This document shows, piece after piece, positions 1-9,537 of a DNA stretch of 31,857 nucleotides. Source of the stretch: Usnea hakonensis (lineage: Eukaryota; Ascomycota; Lecanoromycetes; Lecanorales; Parmeliaceae); contig BLJB01000358.1 of NCBI GenBank assembly GCA_013423325.1, positions 1-31,857 on the forward strand, read 5' to 3'. The number at the start of each line of letters is the position of its first letter. Within the stretch, counting starts at the first letter, position 1. The notes under the pieces were generated by a model. It was not told where the DNA came from, did not search any database, and worked only from the letters and a program-made list of their open reading frames with translations. Position numbers and translations under genes: made by a program.

Positions 1-211
1 TTCTCCCGAGGTTCCTTTCATTAGTCGCCCCCCCTACCGGCTAGTTAGGGGCCTAGGTCGCGTATTCTTAACGCGTTTCTTCTACCACCGCCTTACCTCC
101 TCTACCCCTATCGTTCGCCCTACTCCCCTCTGCCCCTACCCCAAGTCGCTTGCGTGCCTCGTACGCCTCGTTGCCGCTGTCAACCATGGATTGGAATAAT
201 CGTCCTTCCAT
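1..211 (-). pseudogene. LINE copy L0, 5' end of ORF1 (partial)
   Basis: This is the N-terminal part of ORF1 of a Tad1-like LINE, read on the minus strand and cut by the window start. The likely start codon is the ATG complementary to 209-211. The first residues are MEGRLFQSMVDSGNEAYEAR, the same as in the copies starting at 1958 and 30023. An in-frame TAA replaces the CAA of the copy at 30023 about 47 codons in. The piece is little mutated by RIP and keeps many CpA and TpG steps. It differs from the 30023 copy at several third codon positions (GAA for GAG, CGA for CGC), so it probably belongs to another subfamily. How far it continues leftwards cannot be seen. Confidence 0.85.
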
Positions 212-1080
212 CATTAGTCCTCTTTCAAAATCTTATCTATATAAGACGTTCAATTCTATATAAGGGATTATTATAGATCTTAATTAGAAACTAGAAAAGA
301 TACTTAGTATCTCTTTTTTTAACTATATAATATATTTAATATAATAAAGGGCTTTTCTAAAAATAAAAAGAACTTAAATATAATTTAAAATAAGAGTATA
401 AGATTATCCTTATTATTATTAGAATAATATACTACTTTTATATTATCTTCTATTAAGTCTTTAAAGGAGAACTATTATTTTTTAATTTCTCTAAATTTTT
501 ATAGTAATCTAAATTAGAAGATCTATCTATTAAGATTTTATAAATTTAAAAGTCTTATTTATATAAATTTAAATTATAGAAGCGAGCCTAATTATCTAGA
601 TAATTATTTATATAATATCTAAATTTATAATATTTAAAATAATTATCTTTAACTATATTCTTTACTTAAATAATATTATTTAATAAAATTTATTTTATTA
701 GATTATATATAGATTTAAAAATTATTCTTAATAAAGTAAAGGTAAATATTACTCTCTTTATATTTCTAGATTAATTTTTTTATAATAAGACTTTATTTTA
801 ATTTTTTTATATAACTTTCTATAAGTTATTTAGTTTTACTATATACTTCTTAACTTCTTTAAAGATAGTAAACTTAAATTACTAATTATTTTATAGAATT
901 TAGAACCGGGTTATTATTTTATTATATAACTTCTTAATAAAAAGATCCTTATTATATTTAAAATAAAAAGAGAATCTTCTAAAATCTAAATAAAAGTCGA
1001 TAAATTATATAGCCTTTATTTATAATATTATAAATTATCTTTAATAGTTCTATTTATAATCTAAATCTTTAAATATAGTA
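212..1080. other. AT-rich RIPed DNA, no gene seen
   Basis: This stretch is very AT-rich and dominated by TpA, with stop codons in all frames. Scattered unmutated words such as 'gcgagcc' (about 581) and 'accgggtt' (about 904) suggest it was once ordinary repeated DNA. I could not recognise conserved motifs of a reverse transcriptase, integrase or transposase on either strand. It is most likely an old, unclassified transposon remnant. Confidence 0.5.
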
Positions 1081-1420
1081 GCGAGTTTATCTATAATCAG
1101 TATATATAAGGAGCTAACCGCCAAGACGCTACTAATTGTATGTGGAGCCAATCAAAAACCTGGCCTCATTTCCTATTTGGGACTCTTGGCGCTGACAAAG
1201 CAAGTGGCCGCGACTACCAAAAACCTTTTCTACTAAAAAGACTTACAATAATAATAACTTTATTTCCTATAGATATAATTTTCTTATAATTTCTATAATT
1301 ATAGAGTGTTATTTGCGCTTTCTAATAATATAAAAATTATTAAAATCGGCTTAGTATTCGTGGTGATATAATCTTTTAAAGAAATCTCCTCCCGGAGGGC
1401 CCCCAGAGGGAGGGGGGGTT

Positions 1421-1439
1421 CTAGGGGGTCTCCCCCTAG
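1421..1439. repeat. Short perfect hairpin in the GC-rich block
   Basis: Two 8-bp arms, ctaggggg and ccccctag, flank a 3-nt loop. Runs of G and C lie around it. It could fold in single-stranded DNA or RNA. No T-run follows directly, so a terminator role is not supported. Confidence 0.6.
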
Positions 1440-1551
1440 GAATTAAAAAAGGTAAGTAGTATAAACCCCCTAGAGAACTTTCACACCAGAAATAACTTTC
1501 AAATAAGACTATTATTATTTTGGACCACTTTAAATCGATCATAACCGAGTA

Positions 1552-1570
1552 CCACGAAATTCTTTCGTGG
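1552..1570. repeat. Short perfect hairpin
   Basis: The arms ccacgaaa and tttcgtgg flank a 3-nt loop. The word 'ttcgtggt' also occurs at about 1358, so this may be part of a degenerate terminal inverted repeat of a small element. I could not pair full ends. Confidence 0.55.
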
Positions 1571-1600
1571 GCCTATACTTGTATTCTAAATAATAAGAAA

Positions 1601-1942
1601 AAGATTATTAGTATTAATTTCTTATTTTAAGTAAATCTACTTTATAGCTTTTCTTTTAAAATATAAAAATATATATTTAATATAGCTCTTATTATTATTT
1701 TAATAGTCTTTATTTATTTTTAATTTAATTATTATCTTACTCTTCTAATTCTTTTAGATAGGATCTATATTATTAATAAAAAGAGGAGGATCTAGATATT
1801 TTTAAAAGTATTTAATAAAGATTATAAAAAATAATTCTATACTATTTTAAATATTTTAAAATTATTTTAATTTAGAATTTATAAATACGAGGTCCTTTTA
1901 TATATTTATTAATTATTATATAATAAATTATTACTTTATGAA
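1601..1942. other. AT-rich DNA before LINE L1, no gene seen
   Basis: This is TpA-rich, stop-filled sequence without recognisable motifs on either strand. It should be the left flank of LINE L1. I compared its right edge with the sequence after the L1 tail and found no convincing target-site duplication. Confidence 0.45.
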
Positions 1943-1957
1943 TTCTTAGATAAGGAA

Positions 1958-3529
1958 ATGGAGGGACGCTTATTCCAATCTATAGTTAATAGTAGTAACG
2001 AGGCGTACGAAGTACGTAAGCGACTTAGGGTAGGAGTAGAGGGGAGCGGAGTAATTAATAGTAGTAGAAAAGGTAAGGTAGTAGTAGAAGAAATATATTA
2101 AGAATATATAATTTAGGCCCCTAACTAGCTAATAGGGGGGGTAACTAATAGGAGGAGCTTTAGAAGAAGCTAGATAAATAGGAAGGAATAAGCGAGTAAC
2201 GCTATTACTATATTAGAAGCTATTAAAAATATACTATTTAGAGAGCTTAGTACGGCCGTATAGAAAGTATATATAAAGAATCTAGAAGATATCTAGACCT
2301 TTATTAAAAGATAGTAAATCGACCTCGAAGCCTATATATAGAGAGAAGTACGTAGGCCCTAAAACCTAATAGATAGTAAGGCGAGTACTCTAACCCTCTA
2401 AGGCTCTCTAGGGGGATACTAAAATAAAGGTAACCCCTTTATAAGATTATTAATATAGAATACGAGGAGAGGGCTAATAATATAGATTTAAAGAGAGATA
2501 ATAGAAGAATCTAGATAAATAAAATAACTCTTAATTAGAATAGAGAAGGAAGGGGAAAGGATATCTATTATAGAAATAACTAGTAAGAACCTTATTATAT
2601 CCTTTAAAATAATAGGATACGCGTTAGAAGATATTATAATAGTACGGTAACTAAAGAGTAGAGATATAGAACTCTAGATAACTAATATAAAGACGAAAAA
2701 GCTACTAGAGAGAGACCTAATCTAGACTATTAAGAAATTTAAGACTACGAAGATAGTAAAGAGGATTTATATTATAATAGTATATAGAATAAAGATAGAG
2801 ATAATAGATATAGAGAATAAGGAAGCTATAAAAAAGAAGATATAAAAGGATAATAGGAAACTATACTTAGACCTAGATATAGTAAAGGCGAAGTAGATAG
2901 CGAGTACGAGGAGATTAACGCTAGAAAGGGGTAAGAAAAGGTACTCGTTACTAATTATTAATATTACTATAGAAGAAATAGCCTCCGGACTAGTATTAAG
3001 AGGCCTAGTCGAGATAAGGGAGACAAAGGAGATATCGTACTATATATACGAAGTAGTATAATATTTTAATTACTAAAAGTAAGGCTATATAGTAGCTTAC
3101 TATAAAAATAAGATTAGATATATCGAGTATAACTAGAAGTATAATATTAGAGAGTATAATAAGGTAGCTCTAAAGGCCCTTAAAGTATACGCGATATATA
3201 GTAGTAAGGGCTATATAGCGTACTAGAAGATATATCTAAAAAAGAGATAAGAGACTAAGAAAGTCGTAAAAAAGCTAATACTAAGGTTAATAATAACCTC
3301 TAACCTAGAAGGAGTAAGACCTATCGAAGCGCTAAAGATTATTAATAGATTTATAGTAGTTCTATTTAGAAAAAAGAGAATACGAGATATAATTAATATA
3401 GGAAGTAATCGCGAAGAGGAAGACTCCGGGACGCTTAGAAAAGCTCTTAAAATAAAAAGACTAGAAAGATTTATAATAAAGGAGGTTAGCTAAATATTAC
3501 TATAGATCCTATTCGGGATAGGAACCTAA
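1958..3529 (+). pseudogene. LINE L1 ORF1, Gag-like RNA-binding protein (dead)
   Basis: In Tad1-type LINEs, ORF1 codes for an RNA-binding Gag-like protein of the ribonucleoprotein particle. The ATG at 1958 starts the same first residues as the copies at 211 (minus) and 30023. The nucleocapsid part lies at about 3041-3245. There three CCHC knuckles can be traced although most Cys and His codons have become Tyr (TGC or TGT to TAC or TAT, CAC or CAT to TAC or TAT), the change expected from RIP. Many in-frame TAG and TAA codons stand for Gln or Trp. The end is uncertain: the TAA at 3527 aligns with a TAG in the 30023 copy, but either may once have been a sense codon and the frame could continue to about 3650. 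Confidence 0.75.
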
Positions 3530-3569
3530 AGATTAATAGGGGTAGCCTAACTATCTAATTCCTAGGAAG

Positions 3570-6500
3570 TCTAGATATAAGATGTCTAAGAATAGAACTC
3601 CTAGTTACTAAACTCTTTATAATAGAAAGCTAGACCCTAATAATACTATAATATAATATAAGAGGCGAACTAGGAATAATAATAATACTACTTAATAATC
3701 TAAAAATAAAGTAGGCTAACGTCTTAGTAATCTAGAAACCTTAGTAGAATATATATACGAAGTTATTATATAATCTAGGAACTAGCGAATTCTTTCTATT
3801 ATATAGAGATAAAGCGGGTATAAGGGTATACCTCTATATTAATAAAAGGATCGATATTAATATATAGGAAGAGATATTCCTATCTAAAGATATCTATATT
3901 ATTACTATAAAGCTTAAAGGAAAAGATAGAGTTATAAAAAAAAAGGTAATTTAGATCCTTAATATATATAACCCTAGTCTATTCCTAATTACTACTAATA
4001 ATCTATTAAGCCTCCTAATACTAAAGAAGGAGATCTAGGGATAAGGGGAATAGATAGTAATAGGAGACTTTAACCTCTACTATCTAAACTAGAATAACTA
4101 TAGAAGATTTAGCTACTATAGAGAAGTAGATAAGCTACTAAAGATAACTATAAAAATAGATATAAAATTTATACTTTTCGAGGACTCTATAATCTAGAGG
4201 GCGAAGGGTAGTAAAAGTATAATAGACCTTATTTTTATAACGCTAGGACTAACTAAAATAATAAAATTATATAGAATATATCTAGATCTATAGATAGGCT
4301 CTAACTACTTTCTAATATATATAGAGTTTAATCTATTAATAGAAGAAGCCTCTACTATTAGAAGAAAGGCGTAGAAAATAGTAAAGCTAGAAGCTATAAA
4401 AATTATAATTTAAGAGCTAGTCTACTCTTTATCTTCTAGCTAGCTAAAAACTAGAGGAAAGATAGATAAATATTTAAAGAATATTATAGTAGGCCTAAAG
4501 AAGATAGTAGAAAAAATTATTCTATAGACTAAATTATTAGATAGGGCTTAATCGTTCTAGGACTACGATTATAATAAGGCTATATAGAAGATAAAACGCC
4601 TTATAGCCGAATACTAGAATAGCCGTAGAAACTAAAAAGAAAAGAAATAATATATAGCTATAAAATACTAGAATAAGATAATTAGTAGAGCTAAAATATT
4701 TAACTTTAAGCGAGGAGTCTACGAAGTAGAATAATTATAAAAGGGGATCTAAGGGCTAGCTAAATAGACTAGATAAAGTAATATAAATCTAAAGTTATTA
4801 TTTAAATTTCTAATACTTAAAGATAGAGAAGCTAATCTAGTAAGATTATTTAAAAGTAAAATAGTAGTATTTTAAAGGACCTTTTTTCTACTACCCCTAT
4901 AAATAGATCTTACTAATATCGAGGATATAGTCTATCTAAACCTAGTAGAGATAATTATAGAGTTAATAGAAAAGAAGGTTAGAATAGCGATCTTCTACCT
5001 AAAATAGAATAAGGCCCTAGAGATAGATAGAATATTAAATAGATTTTTAAGATTAGTCGCTAATAAGGCCCTTCTATAGCTTACTAGGCTCTTCTAGATA
5101 TATATAGACCTAGGCTACTATCTAAAAGAGTTTAAAATTACTAATATAATAGTCCTCTATAAACCGGGTAAAGATAACTATTTAGAACTAAAATTATATT
5201 AGCTAATCGCCCTACTAAATATATTAGAGAAGGCTCTAGAAATAGTTATAACTAAGAGACTTAGTAACTATATAGAGAAATATAATTTCTTTCTCCTAGA
5301 GTAGATAGGCGTATAGAAAGGCCGATCTACTAAGATAGCCCTAGAAATAATAGTTAATATAGTATATATAGTATAGAGTAGTAATAAGTAGTATATAGCT
5401 AGCCTACTCTCTCTAGATATAATAAAAGTATTTAATAATATATTTTACGAGTAGCTTCTCTATAATCTTAAATCTAAGGGGGTCCCCCCCTAGATAGTAA
5501 ACTAGATGTCGAGCTTTCTTATAGAAAGAGTAATATTAATAACGCTAGAGTAGAAAATAAGTAAAATAGAACTAGCGGAAATAGAGATTCTATAAAGATC
5601 CTTAATATCCCCTATACTATTCCTATTTTTTAATATACTACTTATTAAAAAGTACTCGAAGCTAAAGCTAAACCTCTAAGTTAGTAGCTTTATTAATAAT
5701 ATCTATCTACTAGTATATAGAAAAAGTATAGAAGCTAACTATATAATATTTAAAATAATTTATAAGATATATCTAAAATAAGCGAAAACGTATAGAGTAA
5801 CTTTTACCCCTAAGAAATATAAGCTAGTCTATCTTACTAGAAGGCTAAAGCGCTTTAACATAAAAGCTATAATAGATCTAAAAATAACTATTATAGAGCT
5901 AAAGGGTAGTATATAGATACTAGATCTATATATAGATAGAAAATTAAGATAGGGCCCTTACCTTAAAAAGATAAAAGCTAAAATAGTATCCTAATACCTT
6001 ATACTATTAATAATAGCGACCTCGATATAGGGAATAATTCTAAATCGAGTATATATAGTATACTAGGCTATAGTCTAACTAGTAATAATATACGTAATAG
6101 CTATCTAGTATAACCCGGTAAATATACGAGGAGTAATAAAGATACTAGGGAGATAGCTAGAAATAACCTAGAATAAGTACTTAAGATATATCTTAGAAGT
6201 ATATAAAATAATAAATACTAGGGAACTAGAGGTAGAGATAGATATTCCCTCTATATAGATCTTTTTAGACCTAGCGATCCTCTATTACTAAGCTTTTAGG
6301 GGTATATACGAAGTTATAAAAATTAGAAATATACGTATCTATAGAGTACTCCGAGGGAAGCGAAATTATAAGATAAAGATACTATTAGTATCTATAATAG
6401 AGAAGTACTTATAGACCGAGGGTATCCTCCCTAGGGGAGAGTAGGAATAATATAACGTAAAGAAAAAAGAAAGGAAGGAGATAGAGATAATAAAAGGAAG

Positions 6501-7170
6501 AGTATAGGGCTAAAGTAATATAGTCTAGTATACCTTATAGGAAGGCTACTATATAGATATATCTAAAAATAAGAGGATACTAGCTTAGGGTCCTAAAGAC
6601 TAGAAAATAAGGAGAATACTTTACTATAACCTTATAAAAGTTAAAAGCTCTACTCTAATCTAGATATAAATAGAGAAGATTAGGCTAGTATAGTTCCTCT
6701 TCTATTATAAGGTCCTAGGTATCTATATAGCTAGCTATAAATACGGCTAGCTAAAATAAAATACTAAATATATCCTTATCTTCTATTCGAGGCTAAAATA
6801 ATTTAGACTAGTACTTCTAGAATCCGCGGGAACTAGTAATCTATAAAGAATACTAACTATTCTAAGAGGGGCGAGGGTATTAACTAGATAACTAATTTAA
6901 TCCGGCCTTCTAGACTAATATTTCTTAGTAAAAGATTAGTTATATAAAGGTAGAGTAATCTAAGGGATATTAGCGTTAATATAAAGGGGGTAGAAGAATA
7001 TAAGCGTAGAAGATACTAAGCGATAATAGTCGAAAATAGTATATAGACTTAAAATAGTAGAGATAAATAGGAGTATAATAAGGTTTTTTATCCTAATAGT
7101 AGTAATATTATAAAGGTTTCCCTTATATTATTACTATAGAGCTTCCCGTAATTATCTTTTATATAGTTAG
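3570..7170 (+). pseudogene. LINE L1 ORF2, endonuclease-reverse transcriptase (dead)
   Basis: ORF2 nicks target DNA and reverse-transcribes the element RNA at the nick. One reading frame carries all landmarks. The endonuclease starts with a QYN-like motif near 3651, followed by a (Q)EP motif near 3730. The GDFN box is at 4063-4074, followed by the degraded His-Pro of 'HHPNW'. RT motifs follow: a PGPDG-like block near 5020, YKPGK at 5158-5172 and the 'P-I-A-L-L-N' block near 5205. The active site reads F-I-N-N at 5689-5700, where F-I-D-D is expected, so both catalytic Asp codons are mutated. A degraded Cx2C..H..C knuckle lies near 6735-6795. The stop is TAG at 7168-7170, confirmed by the unmutated LINE tail at 9419-9537. 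The start is uncertain. Confidence 0.85.
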
Positions 7171-7208
7171 ATAGATACGAGTATAAATTCTAATCCAATC
7201 CAATCCAA

Positions 7209-7393
7209 GTTCTAAACTATTAATTAATATATTATAATTATAATTATATTTTAAATATATATTCTATATTTTTTATAATAAGAACTTTAGTTATCGCTAT
7301 AATAAAAACGATAGAAGGAGCGTAAAGAGGGTAATAGAAGGAGCGTAAGGAGAGCGATAAAAGGAGCGTGAGGAGGGCGATAAAAGAAGCGTT
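7209..7393 (+). repeat. Repeat block X, copy 1
   Basis: This 185-bp block starts directly after the LINE L1 tail. It matches the reverse complement of 11086-11245: the same AT-rich run, the word 'tagttatcgctataat', then the 23-bp minisatellite. The length difference of about 25 bp fits one extra minisatellite unit here. Its origin is unknown. Confidence 0.75.
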
Positions 7394-7394
7394 C
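7309..7394 (+). repeat. 23-bp minisatellite, about 3.7 units
   Basis: Units start at 7309, 7332, 7355 and 7378 and share the core 'cgataraaggagcgtraggag' with few differences. The last unit is partial. A reverse-strand array of the same unit, one copy shorter, lies at about 11086-11152. Confidence 0.8.
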
Positions 7395-8226
7395 TCGATA
7401 TCAATTAATAGTCTATTATATTATTTTAAGGAGTTATCTTTAAAATATATAAATAAAATCTAGAATATTATATTATCCCTTTTAACTTTTATAATATAAT
7501 AGAAATATCGAATAAAACAGGTAGTAGTATACTTCTAGAGATTAAATATTATAATATTTCTAGAGCGTAATATTTAATACCTTATAGGCTACTCCTATAT
7601 ATAGGGAAAGTCTAGAATATTATAATCTTAAACCTAGGGTTACGGAGGATTATAAATTTAATAATTTAAAAAGTTATAATTACGAATATTTTAGAGAGGA
7701 TTATTATATCTAGATATTAACTATAGTTATTAATTTTCTCTAAAGATAAATTATAGCCCTAGATCTAGATTATTATATTAGGATATTAATTATAGTTATC
7801 GATTCTAAGGAATAAATTCTAGTACTAGTTCTAGATTCTAACTTCTACGGAGTTATTTCTCCTATTAGATAACTCTTATTTAAAAATATTCGAGTTTCTC
7901 TTTCTAATAGCGATTCTCTATTATATTTATAAATTATCTTATTTTTTAGTAATATGGAAATAGATTAAATAGTATAAATATAACTTTAATAGCTCTAGTA
8001 GCTTTAATAGTTCTAGGGCGAGGGCTAAAAAGAGCTAAAGAGTTAATTAAAATTAAATTTAATAATAAAATTAATTATTCTAGTCTATTTTATTTTATAC
8101 TATATTTAGTTTATTTTCTAATATTTATTAATTATTAATTTTTATCTAATCTAAATATTAGGAATTAAGTTTAAATTTAATATAAGTATAGAAAAAGTTA
8201 AAGATATTATAATTCTAGTATAGATT

Positions 8227-8316
8227 TTTTTTAGATAAATCTTTTCTAGATAAATCTTTCCTAGATAAGTCTTTCCTAGATAAATCTTTTCTAAATAGGT
8301 CTTTTTTAGATAGGTC
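8227..8316. repeat. 15-bp minisatellite, six units
   Basis: There are six consecutive 15-bp units of the type 'tttcctagataaatc', with C/T and A/G differences of the RIP kind, plus a decayed seventh. A unit of 15 bp keeps reading frame, so this may be the remnant of a pentapeptide-repeat coding stretch (for example Leu-Asp-Lys-Ser-Phe in one frame). No surrounding ORF is left to test this. Confidence 0.8.
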
Positions 8317-8910
8317 TTTACTATATAGAGATATTTTAATAAGTAGAAAAAATAGCTTCTAATAATTCTAATAAAAGATCTAAAGTACCCGGTTTATCTA
8401 ATCTATCTCTTAATTATAAGGTCTAAAATTTAAAGATATCCGGGTCTTCTAATATATAAGTAGAGGATTCTATATCTAGAAATTACTAGTTAGCTTCTAT
8501 CTAATAGGCCTTTTTTTCAGAATCTAATAGAAAATAATATATAGCTTAAATAACCTCTATATTAATATTTATTAGAGTCCTATAAATAAGATTATTATTA
8601 TATTTTAGATTCTTTTTAGCTAGTCTATTAATAATTATAAATATAGTAATATAATCTTACTAATAGAAATTCTTAATATATTAAGTATTTTTAAAAAATA
8701 AGGATTAGATTTCTAATATTTTTTCTACCCGCTTTATAATAATATCTACTATAATATCTTATAATACTAGATACTTACTAGCTATCTTTAAAAATTCTTT
8801 TTATAGATTTAAAGCCTATATCTTCTCTAGAATTATAGCTATTAACTCGTAAATATAATAATATCTAGAAATTATTTATAAGTTATAATAATACCTAAAA
8901 AGTAAATAAA

Positions 8911-8957
8911 TACTAGTAATCCTAAATATTATAAAGTAAATATTAGGACTACTAGTA
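8911..8957. repeat. Imperfect inverted repeat
   Basis: Two 20-bp arms (8911-8930 and 8938-8957) beginning and ending with 'tactagta' pair imperfectly around a 7-nt loop. A third 'tactagta' follows at about 8960. It may be chance in AT-rich DNA or a decayed element end. Confidence 0.4.
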
Positions 8958-9243
8958 AATACTAGTAATTCTAGATAATTACTTAATAATCTCTATTATA
9001 TCTTTAAATATAGTAAAGGCTACGGAAGTACTATAGACTTCTAGAGTCTTTAGAGTAATACTTAAAAAATAACTACTATATTTCTTAGATATCTAGAGGG
9101 TTACTACTAATTATTATAGTAGCTAGTAGTATATAAAAAAAGTAGTATTAAAGTCTATAATTCTCCTAGACTACGAAAAAGTACTAAGTACTAGTAAGTG
9201 GGGCCTTTCTTCTATTCCCAGTTATTATCCATTCCCAGTCATT

Positions 9244-9418
9244 AGAAGGCTACAATATATATCTTCTTTAAAAAGCTATTAAAGTTAATTATAAATTTAA
9301 AAATTTTAATATTTTTAATAATCTCTATTATTAACTATTTACTTTTAAGCTCTAAAACTATATAAATATTATTAAATATATTAAAAAGTTTAAAGAACTT
9401 TATAATAATATTATTAAT
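9244..9418 (+). mobile_element. Copia B, segment 1 (gag)
   Basis: This segment matches Copia A from about 20463 to 20645 at nearly every position once C-to-T and G-to-A changes are allowed. It codes for the middle of Gag. To the left the match ends abruptly against unrelated DNA, so the 5' LTR and first 2 kb of Copia B are missing. It ends with one copy of the 13-bp target duplication (9406-9418) of the LINE insertion that follows. Confidence 0.8.
9406..9418. repeat. Target-site duplication of LINE L2, left copy
   Basis: The sequence taatattattaat is repeated at 10671-10683, on the other side of the inserted element. In the uninterrupted homologue (about 20633-20645) the site occurs once. 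Confidence 0.8.
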
Positions 9419-9537
9419 TGGATTGGATTGGATTGGATTTCATACTCGTGTCTATCTAACTATGTGAAAGATAATTACGGGAAGCTCTATGGCAATGTTG
9501 TAGAGGAAACCTTTGCTTGCGCCAGGGTAAAAACCTC
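9419..9537 (-). pseudogene. Unmutated LINE ORF2 C-terminus and tail
   Basis: These 119 bases hold the last codons of ORF2 and its 3' tail without RIP damage. In frame they read FPLQHCHRASRNYLSHS then a TAG stop. LINE L1 (7120-7170) shows the same residues with Cys, His and Ser turned into Tyr and Leu. Three codons or so are missing before this point compared with L1. This short piece fixes the true end of ORF2. The fragment is well below the few hundred base pairs of shared length that RIP needs in Neurospora, which may be why it was spared. Confidence 0.85.

Larger units (their letters stand above)
1081..1600. other. Lightly mutated island with hairpins
   Basis: Between two strongly RIPed stretches, this segment of about 500 bp keeps CpA and TpG steps (for example around 1135-1215 and 1480-1550). 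It holds a C- and G-run block at 1386-1440. RIP appears to have spared it, so it may be single-copy DNA or a repeat too short to be targeted. Only a 63-codon open frame (1351-1542, minus) crosses it. Its product is low-complexity Pro/Gly-rich in the middle and resembles nothing I recognise, so I do not call it a gene. Confidence 0.4.
1943..7208 (+). mobile_element. Full-length RIPed Tad1-like LINE (L1)
   Basis: This is a non-LTR retrotransposon of about 5.3 kb. Order: a short 5' leader, ORF1 with three CCHC knuckles, ORF2 with apurinic-type endonuclease, reverse transcriptase and a C-terminal zinc knuckle, then a tail of ATCCA-type repeats (about 7189-7208). This domain order fits the Tad1 clade common in filamentous fungi. 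The left edge is placed by loose similarity to the leader before 30023 and may be off by some 15 bases. Both ORFs keep their frame over kilobases but are full of TAG and TAA, so RIP alone explains the loss. No clear target-site duplication was found. Confidence 0.9.
7209..9243. other. Unclassified RIPed repeat DNA
   Basis: About 2 kb of AT-rich, stop-filled sequence lies between the LINE L1 tail and the first readable piece of Copia B. It contains the repeat block X with a 23-bp minisatellite, a 15-bp minisatellite and an inverted repeat, listed separately. No protein motif could be recognised on either strand. The last 45 bases (about 9199-9243) are almost unmutated and end abruptly against Copia B, so one end of an unknown mobile element probably lies there. 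Confidence 0.5.

Noticed and set aside
1351..1542. 63-codon open frame on the minus strand
   Set aside because: Its product is low complexity across the G/C-run block, there is no family resemblance, and open frames of this length occur by chance in GC-rich sequence.
1943..1957. Possible target-site duplication around LINE L1
   Set aside because: The bases before 1958 and after the tail (7206-7218) share only about 8 or 9 of 13 positions, no better than expected in AT-rich DNA.
8225..8320. CRISPR-like array
   Set aside because: The repeats are directly adjacent 15-bp units without spacers, so this is a minisatellite, and the sequence is fungal.
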